This document shows positions 52,705-61,414 of a DNA stretch of 64,000 nucleotides, in pieces (the stretch's first letter is position 1; the number at the start of each line of letters is the position of its first letter). The translations under genes were made by a program, and so were the position numbers. The notes under the pieces are model-generated. The model worked only from the letters and a program-made list of their open reading frames with translations. It had not been told where the DNA came from and made no database searches. The stretch comes from Oceanobacillus oncorhynchi (lineage in GTDB: Bacteria > Bacillota > Bacilli > Bacillales > Amphibacillaceae), in NCBI RefSeq assembly GCF_000821065.1, contig NZ_CDGG01000001.1:3968001-4032000 (forward strand). Reading direction: 5' to 3'.

Positions 52705-54015
52705 TTATTGCGGGCGTACGTTGACTTCCTCTTTTTTATTCGAAGCTCTCCTTGCCTCTTCTATTCCTTTATCAATATCCACGAATTTCAAGAGAATGAT
52801 TCCGATAATAAAGAAGAAAATAAGCGATAAAATGCCTAAGCGGCTGTTTCCCGTCAATTGTCCAATAAGCGCAAATATAAATGGGCCGACTACTGCCGCG
52901 AACTTGGATGAAATACCATAAAATCCAAAAAACTCCGCATGCTTTCCAGTTGGTATCATACGTCCAAAAATGGAGCGGCTCAATGATTGTGCTCCTCCTT
53001 GAACCATTCCTACAATAATTGCCAGCATATAAAAATGAAGAGCAGTGCTCATAAAATAACCAATAATGACTATTCCTAAATAGATGTACAATGTGATAAA
53101 TAATGCTTTCTTTGCTGTAATCTTTGTTGCCAGCCAACCGAAAAAGAAGGTAAATGGTATGCCGACAAATTGGGTAATCAATAACGCAATAATCAAATCA
53201 TTCTGACCAATCCCAATCTCACTTCCATAAACAGTTGCCATTCGGATGATGGTAGAAATTCCATCATTATAAAGCCAAAATGCAATCAGAAAAATAGCCA
53301 GCTGTTTAAATTGCTTTATCTCCCGGAAGGTGTTTCCGACTCTGGAAAAACCAATGGCTATATATGATTTTTCCCGCTTTACTTTCTCTTTTTTCTCTTC
53401 TTTTATATTTTTCAGGAGCGGAATCGTAAAAATCAGCCACCAGATACCTACAGAAGCAAGCGAAATTCTGGTTGCCCATTCTGTATCAGGAATCCCGAAC
53501 CAGGATGGGTTTAATATCATCATCACATTAACAGCTAATAAAATACCGCCTCCAATATATCCATAGGCAAAACCGCCTGATGATACTTTGTCCATCTCTT
53601 CTTTTTCAGCAATCTCCGGTAAAAATCCATCATAAAAAATATTACCGCCCGAAAATCCAATCGAACCAATAATGAATAATAAAGAGGCCAGTAAATAATC
53701 TCCCTCACTGATGAAGATCATTAAAATACTTGCAATAATCCCCATAAATGCGAAAAAACGAAGAAATTTTTTCTTTGCTGCTGAAAAATCACTGATGGCA
53801 CCAAGTATCGGTGCAAGAATAGCTACAATCAGCACAGAGATAGATTGTGAATATCCCCAATAGCTTGTTGCTAAATGATCATCCAGACCAGATGCAGCAA
53901 CTGTTGAATAATAAACGGGTAGTACTGCAGCCATCATCGTTGTTGCAAAAGCTGAATTCCCGAAATCGTACATCATCCAGCTGCGCTGTATTTTCTTTCT
54001 CGATTTTGCGTCCAC
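52705..54015 (-). CDS. MFS transporter of the UMF1 (Atg22-like) family
   Basis: A 436-residue carrier with about 12 membrane helices. RSWMMYDFGNSAFATTMMAA at the N-terminus is the Atg22/UMF1 signature. YWGYSQSISVLIVAILAPIL, GGFAYGYIGGGILL and MVQGGAQSLSRSIFGRMIP are further family blocks. Substrate unknown; relatives in B. subtilis (YxiO) are uncharacterised. The GTG at 54015 follows AAAGGAGGGGGATAAA; an in-frame ATG eight codons earlier lies ahead of that site and is disfavoured. Confidence 0.88.
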   Translation of the reverse strand: MDAKSRKKIQRSWMMYDFGNSAFATTMMAAVLPVYYSTVAASGLDDHLATSYWGYSQSISVLIVAILAPILGAISDFSAAKKKFLRFFAFMGIIASILMIFISEGDYLLASLLFIIGSIGFSGGNIFYDGFLPEIAEKEEMDKVSSGGFAYGYIGGGILLAVNVMMILNPSWFGIPDTEWATRISLASVGIWWLIFTIPLLKNIKEEKKEKVKREKSYIAIGFSRVGNTFREIKQFKQLAIFLIAFWLYNDGISTIIRMATVYGSEIGIGQNDLIIALLITQFVGIPFTFFFGWLATKITAKKALFITLYIYLGIVIIGYFMSTALHFYMLAIIVGMVQGGAQSLSRSIFGRMIPTGKHAEFFGFYGISSKFAAVVGPFIFALIGQLTGNSRLGILSLIFFFIIGIILLKFVDIDKGIEEARRASNKKEEVNVRPQ

Positions 54016-54206
54016 TTTATCCCCCTCCTTTACTTGCATTATAATGGATTTATTTGGTTAATCCTATCTATTTTTTTAATTTAATATTATTTCTTAAAAA
54101 AACCTATATTCCGTCTTTTCTGCATGCAGTATATGCTGACATGAATGTTCTCACAACTGCTATTTACTTGGAGCGTGCAAAAGATAACTGCCATACTCCA
54201 AATAAA

Positions 54207-54628
54207 AAAACAAGAATACCGCTTGGTCTTTAAAACATCGGTGTCCTTGTCGAAGAGATGTCCGCTACGGGAAGTCGCTTTCCGTGGGCAACGGCTCAGC
54301 CTCCTCGGAACAAAACCGCTTCCTCCGGGGTCTTCACCTGTTGCTTTTCCCGCAGTAGTCAACTTCCCTCCGCTCCCATCTAAGAATAAATATGTTTCAT
54401 TAGCTTTCTTATAAAGAAATAAAGCTAATTCTAGCGACGATTTTGATGGGGCGAGCAATCGCAATGGTTTTCGGTGGGACGAGTAATCGCAGTCCCAGTC
54501 CCAGCGGGAAGACCTCGCAGAAAAAAGCAAACTTTTTTTTTACTCTCGGGGCCTAAGATTACTCACCCCATGAAACCCATTGAATCGACTGCCTTCAACT
54601 TTTATAAGGTTTCTTATTCCTAAAAAAA
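54207..54628 (+). repeat. Dispersed intergenic repeat, copy D
   Basis: Same left end (AAGAATACCGCTTGGTCTTT), core (GGGAAGTCGCTTTCCGTGGG near 54269 to GTTGCTTTTCCCGCAGTAG near 54340) and right end (TTCTTATTCCTAAAAAAAAG). After ATTCTAGC it carries the full double module GATGGGGCGAGCAATCGCA plus GGTGGGACGAGTAATCGCAG that is found elsewhere in copy A. It lacks the ACACGGAGACTCC segment of B and C but shares GATTACTCACCCCATGAAAC with C. Confidence 0.82.
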
Positions 54629-54666
54629 AGGTATAGGCGCACTTGGTCTCAGGCACCTATACCTTT
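54626..54666 (-). terminator. Terminator of the IDEAL-domain gene
   Basis: AAAGGTATAGGcGC / GCaCCTATACCTTT stem. On the minus strand it continues into a T-run. It touches the right end of repeat copy D. Confidence 0.82.
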
Positions 54667-54670
54667 ATAG

Positions 54671-54907
54671 TTAATCTTCCCACACATATTGTTTATAAGC
54701 TTCACTATATTTTTTAAAATCTACATAATTATTTGTTTCAATGGCTTGATTTATTTCTTCTTCTAAATGAGATTTGTTCCATTTAAATACAAGTTCGTCC
54801 AATAATAATTGAGCAGCAAGCTTCTCTTCAAATGCCATTTCTTTTCGTGCTGTTAACGGTTCTCCTACATACTGAAAAAAACGGTATACGACTTTTTCTT
54901 GTTTCAT
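54671..54907 (-). CDS. IDEAL-domain protein
   Basis: A 78-residue charged helical protein. The C-terminal half, LLLDELVFKWNKSHLEEEIN, followed by QAIETNNYVDFKKYSEAYKQ, fits the IDEAL domain (short helix pair found in small Bacillaceae proteins). Known members are few and mostly uncharacterised. AAGGGGGAAACTTCC precedes the ATG. It is a single-gene unit followed by a terminator. Confidence 0.72.
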   Translation of the reverse strand: MKQEKVVYRFFQYVGEPLTARKEMAFEEKLAAQLLLDELVFKWNKSHLEEEINQAIETNNYVDFKKYSEAYKQYVWED

Positions 54908-55236
54908 GGAAGTTTCCCCCTTAAAGCCTTTTACCCATTATGCACAAACTTTCAATAAATTTCAACTTATAAATATTATCCATTTTTTTCTTATTTATTT
55001 TCATCTATGCAAGCGCCTTATTTTCTGAATCATTTTATATATAAAAAGAAACAATAAATACTGCCATAGCAATGATTGTTTCCCAAAGGAAAATATGCTT
55101 ACAATTCTCAATAACTCTTCCTGTGGTCTGTTATTTTTCTCTAGACCCACCAGTAAGTGATTTGATAGACTATATAAGCTAACTTGAATATGGTATGGAG
55201 ATATCTAGTTAATTTTAGAATATGGTGGGATTAAAG
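54908..55236. other. Gene-free stretch upstream of the CDF transporter
   Basis: About 330 AT-rich bases between divergent genes. No ORF with a ribosome site, no repeat module and no strong hairpin. A TTGATAGACTATATAAG stretch near 55161 may contribute promoter elements, but spacing does not fit a standard pair. Confidence 0.35.
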
Positions 55237-56118
55237 ATGAATAATCATAATGAAAACTTAAAAACCGGGGAAAAAGGAGCTTGGCTCAGCATCATCGCTT
55301 ATATCTTTTTAGCCATTTTAAAGCTTTATATTGCCTCCATCGGAAATTCAGAAGGGCTGCGCGCTGACGGTTTAAATAACTTTACCGATATTATTGCTTC
55401 CGTTGCTGTATTAGTCGGATTAAAAATAGCGGTCAAACCTGCAGATTCCGTCCACCGCTACGGCCATTACCGTGCAGAAAGTATCGCTTCTCTATTTGCC
55501 GCTTTTATTATGATGTTTATCGGCCTTCAAGTCATATTTACTGCAGGCCGGACACTTTATGCATCCGATTATGAACAGCCTGATATGCTGACAGCCTGGG
55601 TAGCTATATTCGCTGCATTGGTTATGCTGGGTGTCTTCCGTTATAATTTAAAACTGTCCAAAAAAATCGGAAGCAGTGCACTTTATGCGGCAGCAATGGA
55701 TAACCGTTCAGACGCTTTTGTAAGTATTGGCGTATTTATCGGCATTATCGGAGCCCAATTCGGACTATTTTGGTTAGATCCGATTGTAGCGATATTGGTC
55801 GGATTAATCATCTGCAAAACAGCATGGGATATTTTTAAAGATTCTACGGTTACGCTGACAGATGGATTTGATTATAAGAAATTAGATGAAATGAAGGAAG
55901 CTATCCGCACCTTTAAAAATGTACGGGAGGTTGTTGATATTAAAGGCCGTATTCATGGCAATCAAGAGCTTTTAGATATAACTATTTTAGTGGATCCCAC
56001 CTTAAATGTTGTTGACAGCCATGCTATCACAGAGCATATTGAGGAGTATCTTTACAAAGAATACGGAATAAATCACGCATTGATTCATATTGAACCTTAT
56101 GAAGAAAATAAAAAGTAA
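55237..56118 (+). CDS. Cation diffusion facilitator (CDF) transporter
   Basis: A 293-residue CDF-family metal/H+ antiporter. Five or six membrane helices (about 17-35, 45-62, 80-102, 112-132, 155-192) carry the paired metal-site Asp motifs ALGLRADGLNNFTDI-like (ADGLNNFTD) and AAMDNRSDAF. The C-terminal cytoplasmic domain (about 205-290) holds HGNQELLDITILVDP and HALIHIEP. Likely exports Mn, Zn or Fe; the ligand pattern does not decide which. The ATG at 55237 follows GGTGGGATTAAAG. Confidence 0.9.
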   Translation: MNNHNENLKTGEKGAWLSIIAYIFLAILKLYIASIGNSEGLRADGLNNFTDIIASVAVLVGLKIAVKPADSVHRYGHYRAESIASLFAAFIMMFIGLQVIFTAGRTLYASDYEQPDMLTAWVAIFAALVMLGVFRYNLKLSKKIGSSALYAAAMDNRSDAFVSIGVFIGIIGAQFGLFWLDPIVAILVGLIICKTAWDIFKDSTVTLTDGFDYKKLDEMKEAIRTFKNVREVVDIKGRIHGNQELLDITILVDPTLNVVDSHAITEHIEEYLYKEYGINHALIHIEPYEENKK

Positions 56119-56132
56119 ACTTCAGAAACAAG

Positions 56133-56172
56133 ATGAACCATTTTCTATATCCTTAGAGAATGGTTCATTTTA
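56133..56172 (+). terminator. Terminator of the CDF gene
   Basis: ATGAACCATTtTCT / AGAGAATGGTTCAT stem with an 8-nt loop, followed by TTTAAT. Confidence 0.82.
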
Positions 56173-56569
56173 ATATTTGTATTTTCCTTTTTTATAAAAT
56201 GAAGCTACATTTGCTCCTCTGTCAAAATAATTTCGTCCAATGTCGATAGCAGGAAAATTTCTCTGTTGTTCCTGTCGTCAAAGTTATCATTCGTTTTTTA
56301 CCTCTTCTGCCCCCTTCTACCCCTGACAGTGAATACTAACTAATTATGAATCCTCCTTCTAGTTCAAGTAAGGTCCTCATATCACGAACAAGTATTTCCA
56401 ACCTCCTTTCACGTACTCTATTTATTACAATCCAGGAGAAAAACGCTGCGTAATTTGACGAATTGTCAACACCCCTAGTATATTTAATAGGAATTACCGA
56501 AAACCATGATTTTTAAGTATTTCAATAATAATCAGCCTGGCCGGCAATATTCAATTATGGGAGGCAAAC
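56173..56569. other. Gene-free stretch upstream of the SEDS gene
   Basis: About 400 bases with no ORF that has a ribosome site and none of the repeat modules. It should hold the promoter for the small upstream ORF and the SEDS gene; no convincing -35/-10 pair was found. Confidence 0.35.
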
Positions 56570-56647
56570 ATGAACTGTTCTCAAAAAAGAGCATTCATGC
56601 ATGATTTTTATATAGTTAGGATGAGAATATGCTTTGGGCAAAAGTAA
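56570..56647 (+). CDS. Possible 25-codon upstream ORF overlapping the SEDS start
   Basis: An ATG at 56570 has GGGAGGCAAAC immediately before it and opens a 25-codon frame (MNCSQKRAFMHDFYIVRMRI, then CFGQK). It ends 19 bases inside the SEDS gene in another frame. The ribosome site is better than that of the SEDS gene itself, so translation of this peptide could control access to the downstream start. No homologue is recognised; it may equally be chance. Confidence 0.35.
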   Translation: MNCSQKRAFMHDFYIVRMRICFGQK

Positions 56648-57732
56648 AGAAAATGGACTTTTTGTTAATTGGTGCGGTAGGTATTTTATCAATTTTTGGA
56701 CTGTTGATGGTATACAGTGCAAGCTTTCCAATTGGACAAATGTACTATGATAGCGGAAATTACTTTTTTGTAAAACAGCTGCAATGGCTCTTAATCGGCA
56801 TAGCCTTCTTTACCTTGGCTGCGTTAATAAACCCTGCACTATATGCCAGATGGAGTCCCGCGCTTGTAATGCTCTCGTTAATTCTGCTAATAGCTGTTTT
56901 AATACCAAATATAGGAGTAGAACGCAACTTCTCCCAGCGCTGGATTGCGATTGGCGGATTTTTATTTCAGCCGTCAGAAGTGGTGAAGATATCCATGGTC
57001 ATTTACTTTGCCTCGATTTATGCAAAAAAACAGTCGTATATCAACCATTTCGTACATGGCGTCCTGCCTCCGGTCATCATCTTGCTGCTTGTTTTTTTAT
57101 TCATTTTATCACAGCCTGATTTAGGAGCAGCCGGAATTATTTTGGCCGCTTGCGGAATTATTGTTACATGCAGTGGTGTAAAAAAACGGCATATTTTTTT
57201 ATTGGGAAGTGTTGCTGCTGTAGGTACGGTTTACTTCGCCCTAAGCTCAGCCTATCGTTTGAATCGTTTGACTTCCTTCAGGCAGCCGTTTGAGGAGTTT
57301 TCAGAGAATGGCTACCAGCTTGCAAATTCTTTGCTTGCAATCAATAGCGGCGGATTAATGGGAAACGGAATAGGTAACAGTACACAAAAGCTCGGCTATC
57401 TCCCAGAAGCACATACCGATTTTATTATGGCAATTACGATAGAAGAGCTCGGAGCAGCAGGCTTACTGATAGTTCTTGCTTGCTATATGATTATCCTGTT
57501 TAGAGGTATCTTCATCGCCAAACAGCTGTCCAATTCCTTTTATCAATTACTGGCAATAGGAATCACTTTTCTGATTATGATCCAGGCAGTGATTAATTTA
57601 GGAGCGATTTCTGGTATGTTACCGATAACGGGAGTAACATTACCATTCGTCAGCTATGGAGGCTCTTCCATTATTATAATGATGGTTTGTGCCGGAATTC
57701 TTGTGAATTTGTCTGCGAAAAGAGAAAGCTAA
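56629..57732 (+). CDS. SEDS-family (FtsW/RodA/SpoVE) peptidoglycan polymerase
   Basis: A 367-residue membrane protein with about ten helices. LLMVYSASFPIGQ, FFVKQLQWLLIGIAFF, FLFQPSEVVKISMVIYFA, SQPDLGAAGIILAACG, the long GYQLANSLLAINSGGLMGNG loop and PEAHTDFIMAITIEELG (with catalytic-type Asp) are SEDS hallmarks, as is the final LPFVSYGGSS. It polymerises lipid II with a class B PBP. No PBP gene is adjacent, so division, elongation or sporulation role cannot be decided. Ribosome site AGGATGAGA is weak and lies inside a small upstream ORF. Confidence 0.9.
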   Translation: MLWAKVKKMDFLLIGAVGILSIFGLLMVYSASFPIGQMYYDSGNYFFVKQLQWLLIGIAFFTLAALINPALYARWSPALVMLSLILLIAVLIPNIGVERNFSQRWIAIGGFLFQPSEVVKISMVIYFASIYAKKQSYINHFVHGVLPPVIILLLVFLFILSQPDLGAAGIILAACGIIVTCSGVKKRHIFLLGSVAAVGTVYFALSSAYRLNRLTSFRQPFEEFSENGYQLANSLLAINSGGLMGNGIGNSTQKLGYLPEAHTDFIMAITIEELGAAGLLIVLACYMIILFRGIFIAKQLSNSFYQLLAIGITFLIMIQAVINLGAISGMLPITGVTLPFVSYGGSSIIIMMVCAGILVNLSAKRES

Positions 57733-57813
57733 GTCAACTTTTGAAAAAGGCATCATGTACACTTATTGTTCTCAAAAAATAAATACGTAAATAGCAATTA
57801 TTTGAATCTCTTA

Positions 57814-57843
57814 TTGACAATTCAAGTAAATTAATTGTATAGT
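57814..57843 (+). promoter_or_regulatory. Promoter of the T-box leader
   Basis: TTGACA (57814-57819), 18-bp spacer, TATAGT (57838-57843). Transcription would begin near 57850, just ahead of stem I. Confidence 0.75.
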
Positions 57844-57849
57844 CATTAT

Positions 57850-58075
57850 TAACAATTCAATCGTTTTGACAGTAAAAGTCCGCAGTAGATTATTATATGA
57901 CAGTTATTTAGAGACAAGGTGGCTGGTGCAAACCTTGGTATATAATAGTTGAATTACAGGCTTTATTTTAAAACCTGTCACTGAAATCAAGCGGATGTAC
58001 TTATGTGCATCAACTAGGGTGGTAACGCGGAGATTTACTTCGTCCCTTTCTATAGGGGCGGAGTTTTTTTATTGG
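57850..58075 (+). ncRNA. T-box leader, tyrosine specifier
   Basis: A T-box riboswitch upstream of the NhaC-family gene. Stem I features: AGTA near 57880, AGAGAC and GGTGGCTGGTGCAAACC (57918-57934), then GAAT followed by specifier TAC (57955-57957) and A. The T-box AGGGTGGTAACGCGG is at 58016-58030; its TGGT would pair with an ACCA acceptor end, fitting a tRNA with discriminator A, as tRNA-Tyr has. The terminator stem is at 58037-58070. Uncharged tRNA-Tyr should stabilise the antiterminator and allow expression. Confidence 0.85.
58037..58070 (+). terminator. Regulated terminator of the T-box
   Basis: ACTTCGTCCC / GGGGCGGAGT stem (two G.T pairs) followed by seven T. Mutually exclusive with the antiterminator that includes the T-box sequence. 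Confidence 0.85.
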
Positions 58076-58164
58076 TTTAAAACGATCATGCTGCAGCTTT
58101 TTACATTTCTTATAGAAAAATAGGCATATCTTATACATATGCAAAGCCAAGGAGGTAATTAAAA

Positions 58165-59529
58165 ATGAATTCAATTAAAGCAAAACACCACCCTTCATTA
58201 CTTGTTTCCGTCGTTTTCCTCATCCTGCTTGTGGGGATTATCAGCTTTTTTATGATTGGACTGGAAGCTGCACCGCATATTCCTATCCTTATCGCTATAT
58301 TTATTTTGGTTGGTTATGGATTATGGAATAAAATCACTTACCAATCTCTGCAAAAGGCGATGGGCTTAGGAGCCGGTTCTGCAATGGGAGCGGTATTCTT
58401 ATTCTTTGTAATTGGTATTCTAATCAGCAGCTGGATGATAAGCGGAACCATTCCTGTCTTGATGACAACTGGTTTATCTCTTATCTCAACTACATGGTTT
58501 TATGCGGTTGTTTTTGCTATTACCGGTATTATTGGTATCTCTTTAGGAAGCTCCCTGACTACTACTGCAACTGTCGGCGTTGCTCTGATAGGAATGGCCG
58601 GGGCGATGGACGCTTCTTTGGCGATTACAGCAGGAGCAATTGTTTCCGGAGCTTTCTTTGGTGATAAAATGTCTCCATTATCTGATACAACCAACCTTGC
58701 TTCAACGATCGTCGGTGTCGATTTATTTGAACATATTAAACATATTAGTTTAACAACGATTCCTGCATTTATTATTTCGTTTATTGCTTTTGCAATACTA
58801 TCACCAAGTGGCTCCCATGCCAGCAATAATATTGCACAGTATCAGGAGGCATTACAAGGAACAGGATTGATACATTGGAGTTCCTGGATCCCATTGATAG
58901 TATTGATTGGCTGTACAATTATTAAATTGTCTGCTTTCTTATCTTTATCTATAAGCAGTGTCGTTGCCAGTATCATTGCGATTGCTGTTAATAAATTTCC
59001 TTTAAGCGCTATTCCTGCTATCTGGTTTGGCGGCTATACTGGAAATTCTGATTTTGATCCTGTTAATGAATTAATTACAAAAGGCGGTCTGGAAAGCATG
59101 TTCTTCACGATCGCCCTTGTACTTCTCGCTTTAAGCTTTGGCGGATTATTGTTTGTTACTGGTATTTTGCCGGCCATTTTAGAAGCACTGCAAAAACGAC
59201 TTAAAAGAACAAGGTCCATCATCGCTTCCACTGCAGGGACGGCAATTGGGGTGAATGTTTTTATCGGGGAGCAGTATTTATCAATTCTGTTAACCGGCGA
59301 AACATTTCAGCAAATTTATGAAAGAGCCGGGCTAACGAAAAAAGCATTATCCCGTACGTTGGAAGATGCAGGAACAGTAATTAATCCGCTTGTTCCCTGG
59401 AGCGTATGCGGAGTGTTTATCGCAGATGTCTTAGGCATTCCTGTACTGACCTACCTGCCGTTTGCATTTTTCTGCCTGTTAAGTCCCGTGATTACTATTT
59501 TATTTGGAGCCCGAACAGCGAAAAAATAA
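58165..59529 (+). CDS. NhaC-family transporter under tyrosine T-box control
   Basis: A 454-residue membrane protein with about 11-12 helices of the NhaC Na+/H+ antiporter family: AMGLGAGSAMGAVFLFFVIG, SLGSSLTTTATVGVAL, SGAFFGDKMSPLSDTTNLAS and EDAGTVINPLVPWS are typical blocks. Because the gene is read through a tyrosine T-box, import of tyrosine (or a precursor) driven by sodium is more likely than plain sodium export. Comparative studies, as I recall them, predicted such a role for YheL-type NhaC proteins. AAGGAGGTAATTAAA precedes the ATG. Confidence 0.88.
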   Translation: MNSIKAKHHPSLLVSVVFLILLVGIISFFMIGLEAAPHIPILIAIFILVGYGLWNKITYQSLQKAMGLGAGSAMGAVFLFFVIGILISSWMISGTIPVLMTTGLSLISTTWFYAVVFAITGIIGISLGSSLTTTATVGVALIGMAGAMDASLAITAGAIVSGAFFGDKMSPLSDTTNLASTIVGVDLFEHIKHISLTTIPAFIISFIAFAILSPSGSHASNNIAQYQEALQGTGLIHWSSWIPLIVLIGCTIIKLSAFLSLSISSVVASIIAIAVNKFPLSAIPAIWFGGYTGNSDFDPVNELITKGGLESMFFTIALVLLALSFGGLLFVTGILPAILEALQKRLKRTRSIIASTAGTAIGVNVFIGEQYLSILLTGETFQQIYERAGLTKKALSRTLEDAGTVINPLVPWSVCGVFIADVLGIPVLTYLPFAFFCLLSPVITILFGARTAKK

Positions 59530-59533
59530 TCGA

Positions 59534-59586
59534 AAAAATACTCCCTAATGCGAAATTTCATGCTCACACATTAGGGAGTATTTTTA
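59534..59586. terminator. Bidirectional terminator between the NhaC and map genes
   Basis: AAAAATACTCCCTAATG / CATTAGGGAGTATTTTT long perfect stem; convergent genes on both sides. Confidence 0.88.
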
Positions 59587-60339
59587 TTATTTATCCTGCT
59601 CTGTTAAAATAATCGGCTCTTCCTTTGTAACAACGATTTGATGCTCAAACTGGGCGGAGCGTCCTTTATCAACCGTTCTTGCAGTCCAGCCATTATCATC
59701 CATCTTGCTGCGCCAGTCGCCTTCATTGATCATTGGCTCAATCGTAATAACCATTCCCTCTTTTAAACGAATGCCTTTATTTGGCAGTCCGTAATGTGGT
59801 ACATGCGGATCTTCATGAATCGTCGGTCCGATTCCATGGCCGGTAAAATCTCGCACAACAGAAAAACCTTCCGCCTCCGCATACGATTGAATCGCGTGGC
59901 CTATGTCACCCAAACGATTGCCGTGCTTTGCCTGAGCAAGACCTTTGTACAATGCTTCCTTCGTTACTTCAATCAGCTTCTGTCCTTTTTCGTCTACATT
60001 GCCGACAGCATATGTCCACGCAGAATCAGCCAAGCCTCCATTTAAATTAACAACCATATCAATAGTTACAATATCTCCGTCTTCTAAGGGTCTATCTGTT
60101 GGAAAGCCATGACAAATTTCATCATTTAAAGAAGCGCAAATCGCATAAGGATAGCCATTATAGCCTTTTTGCTCCGGCGTTGCTCCATGCTCTTCTAAAA
60201 ATCTTTCTACAAATGCGTCCAATTCGAGTGTTGTTACGCCCGGTTTAATCCGTTTTGCGATTTCTTTATGTGTGGCTACCAGCAAATCAGCTGCTTCCTG
60301 CATTTGCTGAACTTCCCGCTTACTTTTTCTTGTTATCAT
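59587..60339 (-). CDS. map: Type I methionine aminopeptidase
   Basis: A 250-residue enzyme that removes N-terminal Met from new proteins. The metal ligands of the family are visible in VTIDMVVNLNGGLADSAWTY (Asp pair), FTGHGIGPTIHEDP (His), ITIEPMIN (Glu) and the C-terminal AQFEHQIVV (Glu). GGAAGAAGAATGA precedes the ATG. It is a stand-alone gene here, not in the ribosomal operon, so it is probably a second map paralogue (YflG-like). Confidence 0.93.
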   Translation of the reverse strand: MITRKSKREVQQMQEAADLLVATHKEIAKRIKPGVTTLELDAFVERFLEEHGATPEQKGYNGYPYAICASLNDEICHGFPTDRPLEDGDIVTIDMVVNLNGGLADSAWTYAVGNVDEKGQKLIEVTKEALYKGLAQAKHGNRLGDIGHAIQSYAEAEGFSVVRDFTGHGIGPTIHEDPHVPHYGLPNKGIRLKEGMVITIEPMINEGDWRSKMDDNGWTARTVDKGRSAQFEHQIVVTKEEPIILTEQDK

Positions 60340-60688
60340 TCATTCTTCTTCCTTTCTGTCTTCTATATACACGATACTTTATAAGAAATCCATTAAATAT
60401 TAAATGAGGTTTCATACCCAGAGTCCATTGTAAATTCTAACACAACCTTTCTGAAACGAACAGTATCTTACCTTTGCTTGTATGAGCATTGCTCATTTTT
60501 TAAAAAGAAACCATACTGCTGGCTATTATTTGCAAGGTGATAAATCCAATCACCTTCGAAAAGAAAATGCCTTTTATTTCTTAAAGATGGGAAATTAATT
60601 TTGTGAAAATGCAGCCGCATGTTACGATAAGTTTATATTTACCTGACAATACAATTTCTAATATAAGTGTAGAAATGGAGGTTTTTGG
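60340..60688. other. Gene-free stretch between map and the ABC exporter genes
   Basis: About 350 bases between divergent genes. No ORF with a ribosome site, no repeat modules and no strong hairpin. Promoters of both flanking units should be here; none could be placed with confidence. Confidence 0.35.
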
Positions 60689-61414
60689 ATGATAGAAATT
60701 TCTCGAATCAATAAAAGCTTTGATGGACATCATCATATTATCCAAGATTTATCATTGACCATCCCAGATGGAAAAATCGTCGGCTTTCTTGGACCAAATG
60801 GCGCTGGGAAATCTACCACAATCAATATGATGACCGGTATCTTACCCATCGATAAAGGAACAATTACTTTAAATGGCATTGATATTGATAAAGAGCCCTT
60901 AAAGGCAAAAGAGATTTTTGGATTTGTTCCAGACCGTTCTGATATTTTTCTGAGGCTAAAAGGCTTGGAATACCTTAATTTTATTGCTGATATTTATCAG
61001 GTTCCTGAGGACGTGCGGCAGGAAAAGATAGCCTATTATACAAAACAATTTTCAATCGACCATGCCTTGGGAAATTATATTCAGAGTTACTCTCATGGAA
61101 TGCGGCAAAAAATAATGGTTACTTCTGTACTGCTGCACGATCCGGATATTTGGATTTTAGACGAACCATTAACTGGTCTGGATCCAAAATCGTCCTATGC
61201 TTTAAAACAAATGATGCGGGAGCACGCTGATAAAGGAAATACGGTTTTCTTCTCCAGCCATGGCCTGGAGGTCGTAGAACAGCTCTGTGATGAAGTGGCA
61301 ATTATTAATCACGGAGAGCTTTTATTTTATGGAACAATTGATGAACTGCAGGCAGAATATCAAACCGACCAATCTCTGGAAAATGTATTTTTGGAGCTAA
61401 CCAATGATGCGTAA
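60689..61414 (+). CDS. ABC exporter ATPase
   Basis: A 241-residue ATPase: Walker A GPNGAGKST (35-43), signature YSHGMRQKIMVTS near 134-146, Walker B DIWILDEPLTGLDPKS near 152-167, His switch FSSHGLEVVEQL. Typical of EcsA/bacitracin-type exporters. GGAGGTTTTTGG lies upstream. It overlaps the permease start by 11 bases, so the two are coupled. Substrate unknown. Confidence 0.9.
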   Translation: MIEISRINKSFDGHHHIIQDLSLTIPDGKIVGFLGPNGAGKSTTINMMTGILPIDKGTITLNGIDIDKEPLKAKEIFGFVPDRSDIFLRLKGLEYLNFIADIYQVPEDVRQEKIAYYTKQFSIDHALGNYIQSYSHGMRQKIMVTSVLLHDPDIWILDEPLTGLDPKSSYALKQMMREHADKGNTVFFSSHGLEVVEQLCDEVAIINHGELLFYGTIDELQAEYQTDQSLENVFLELTNDA

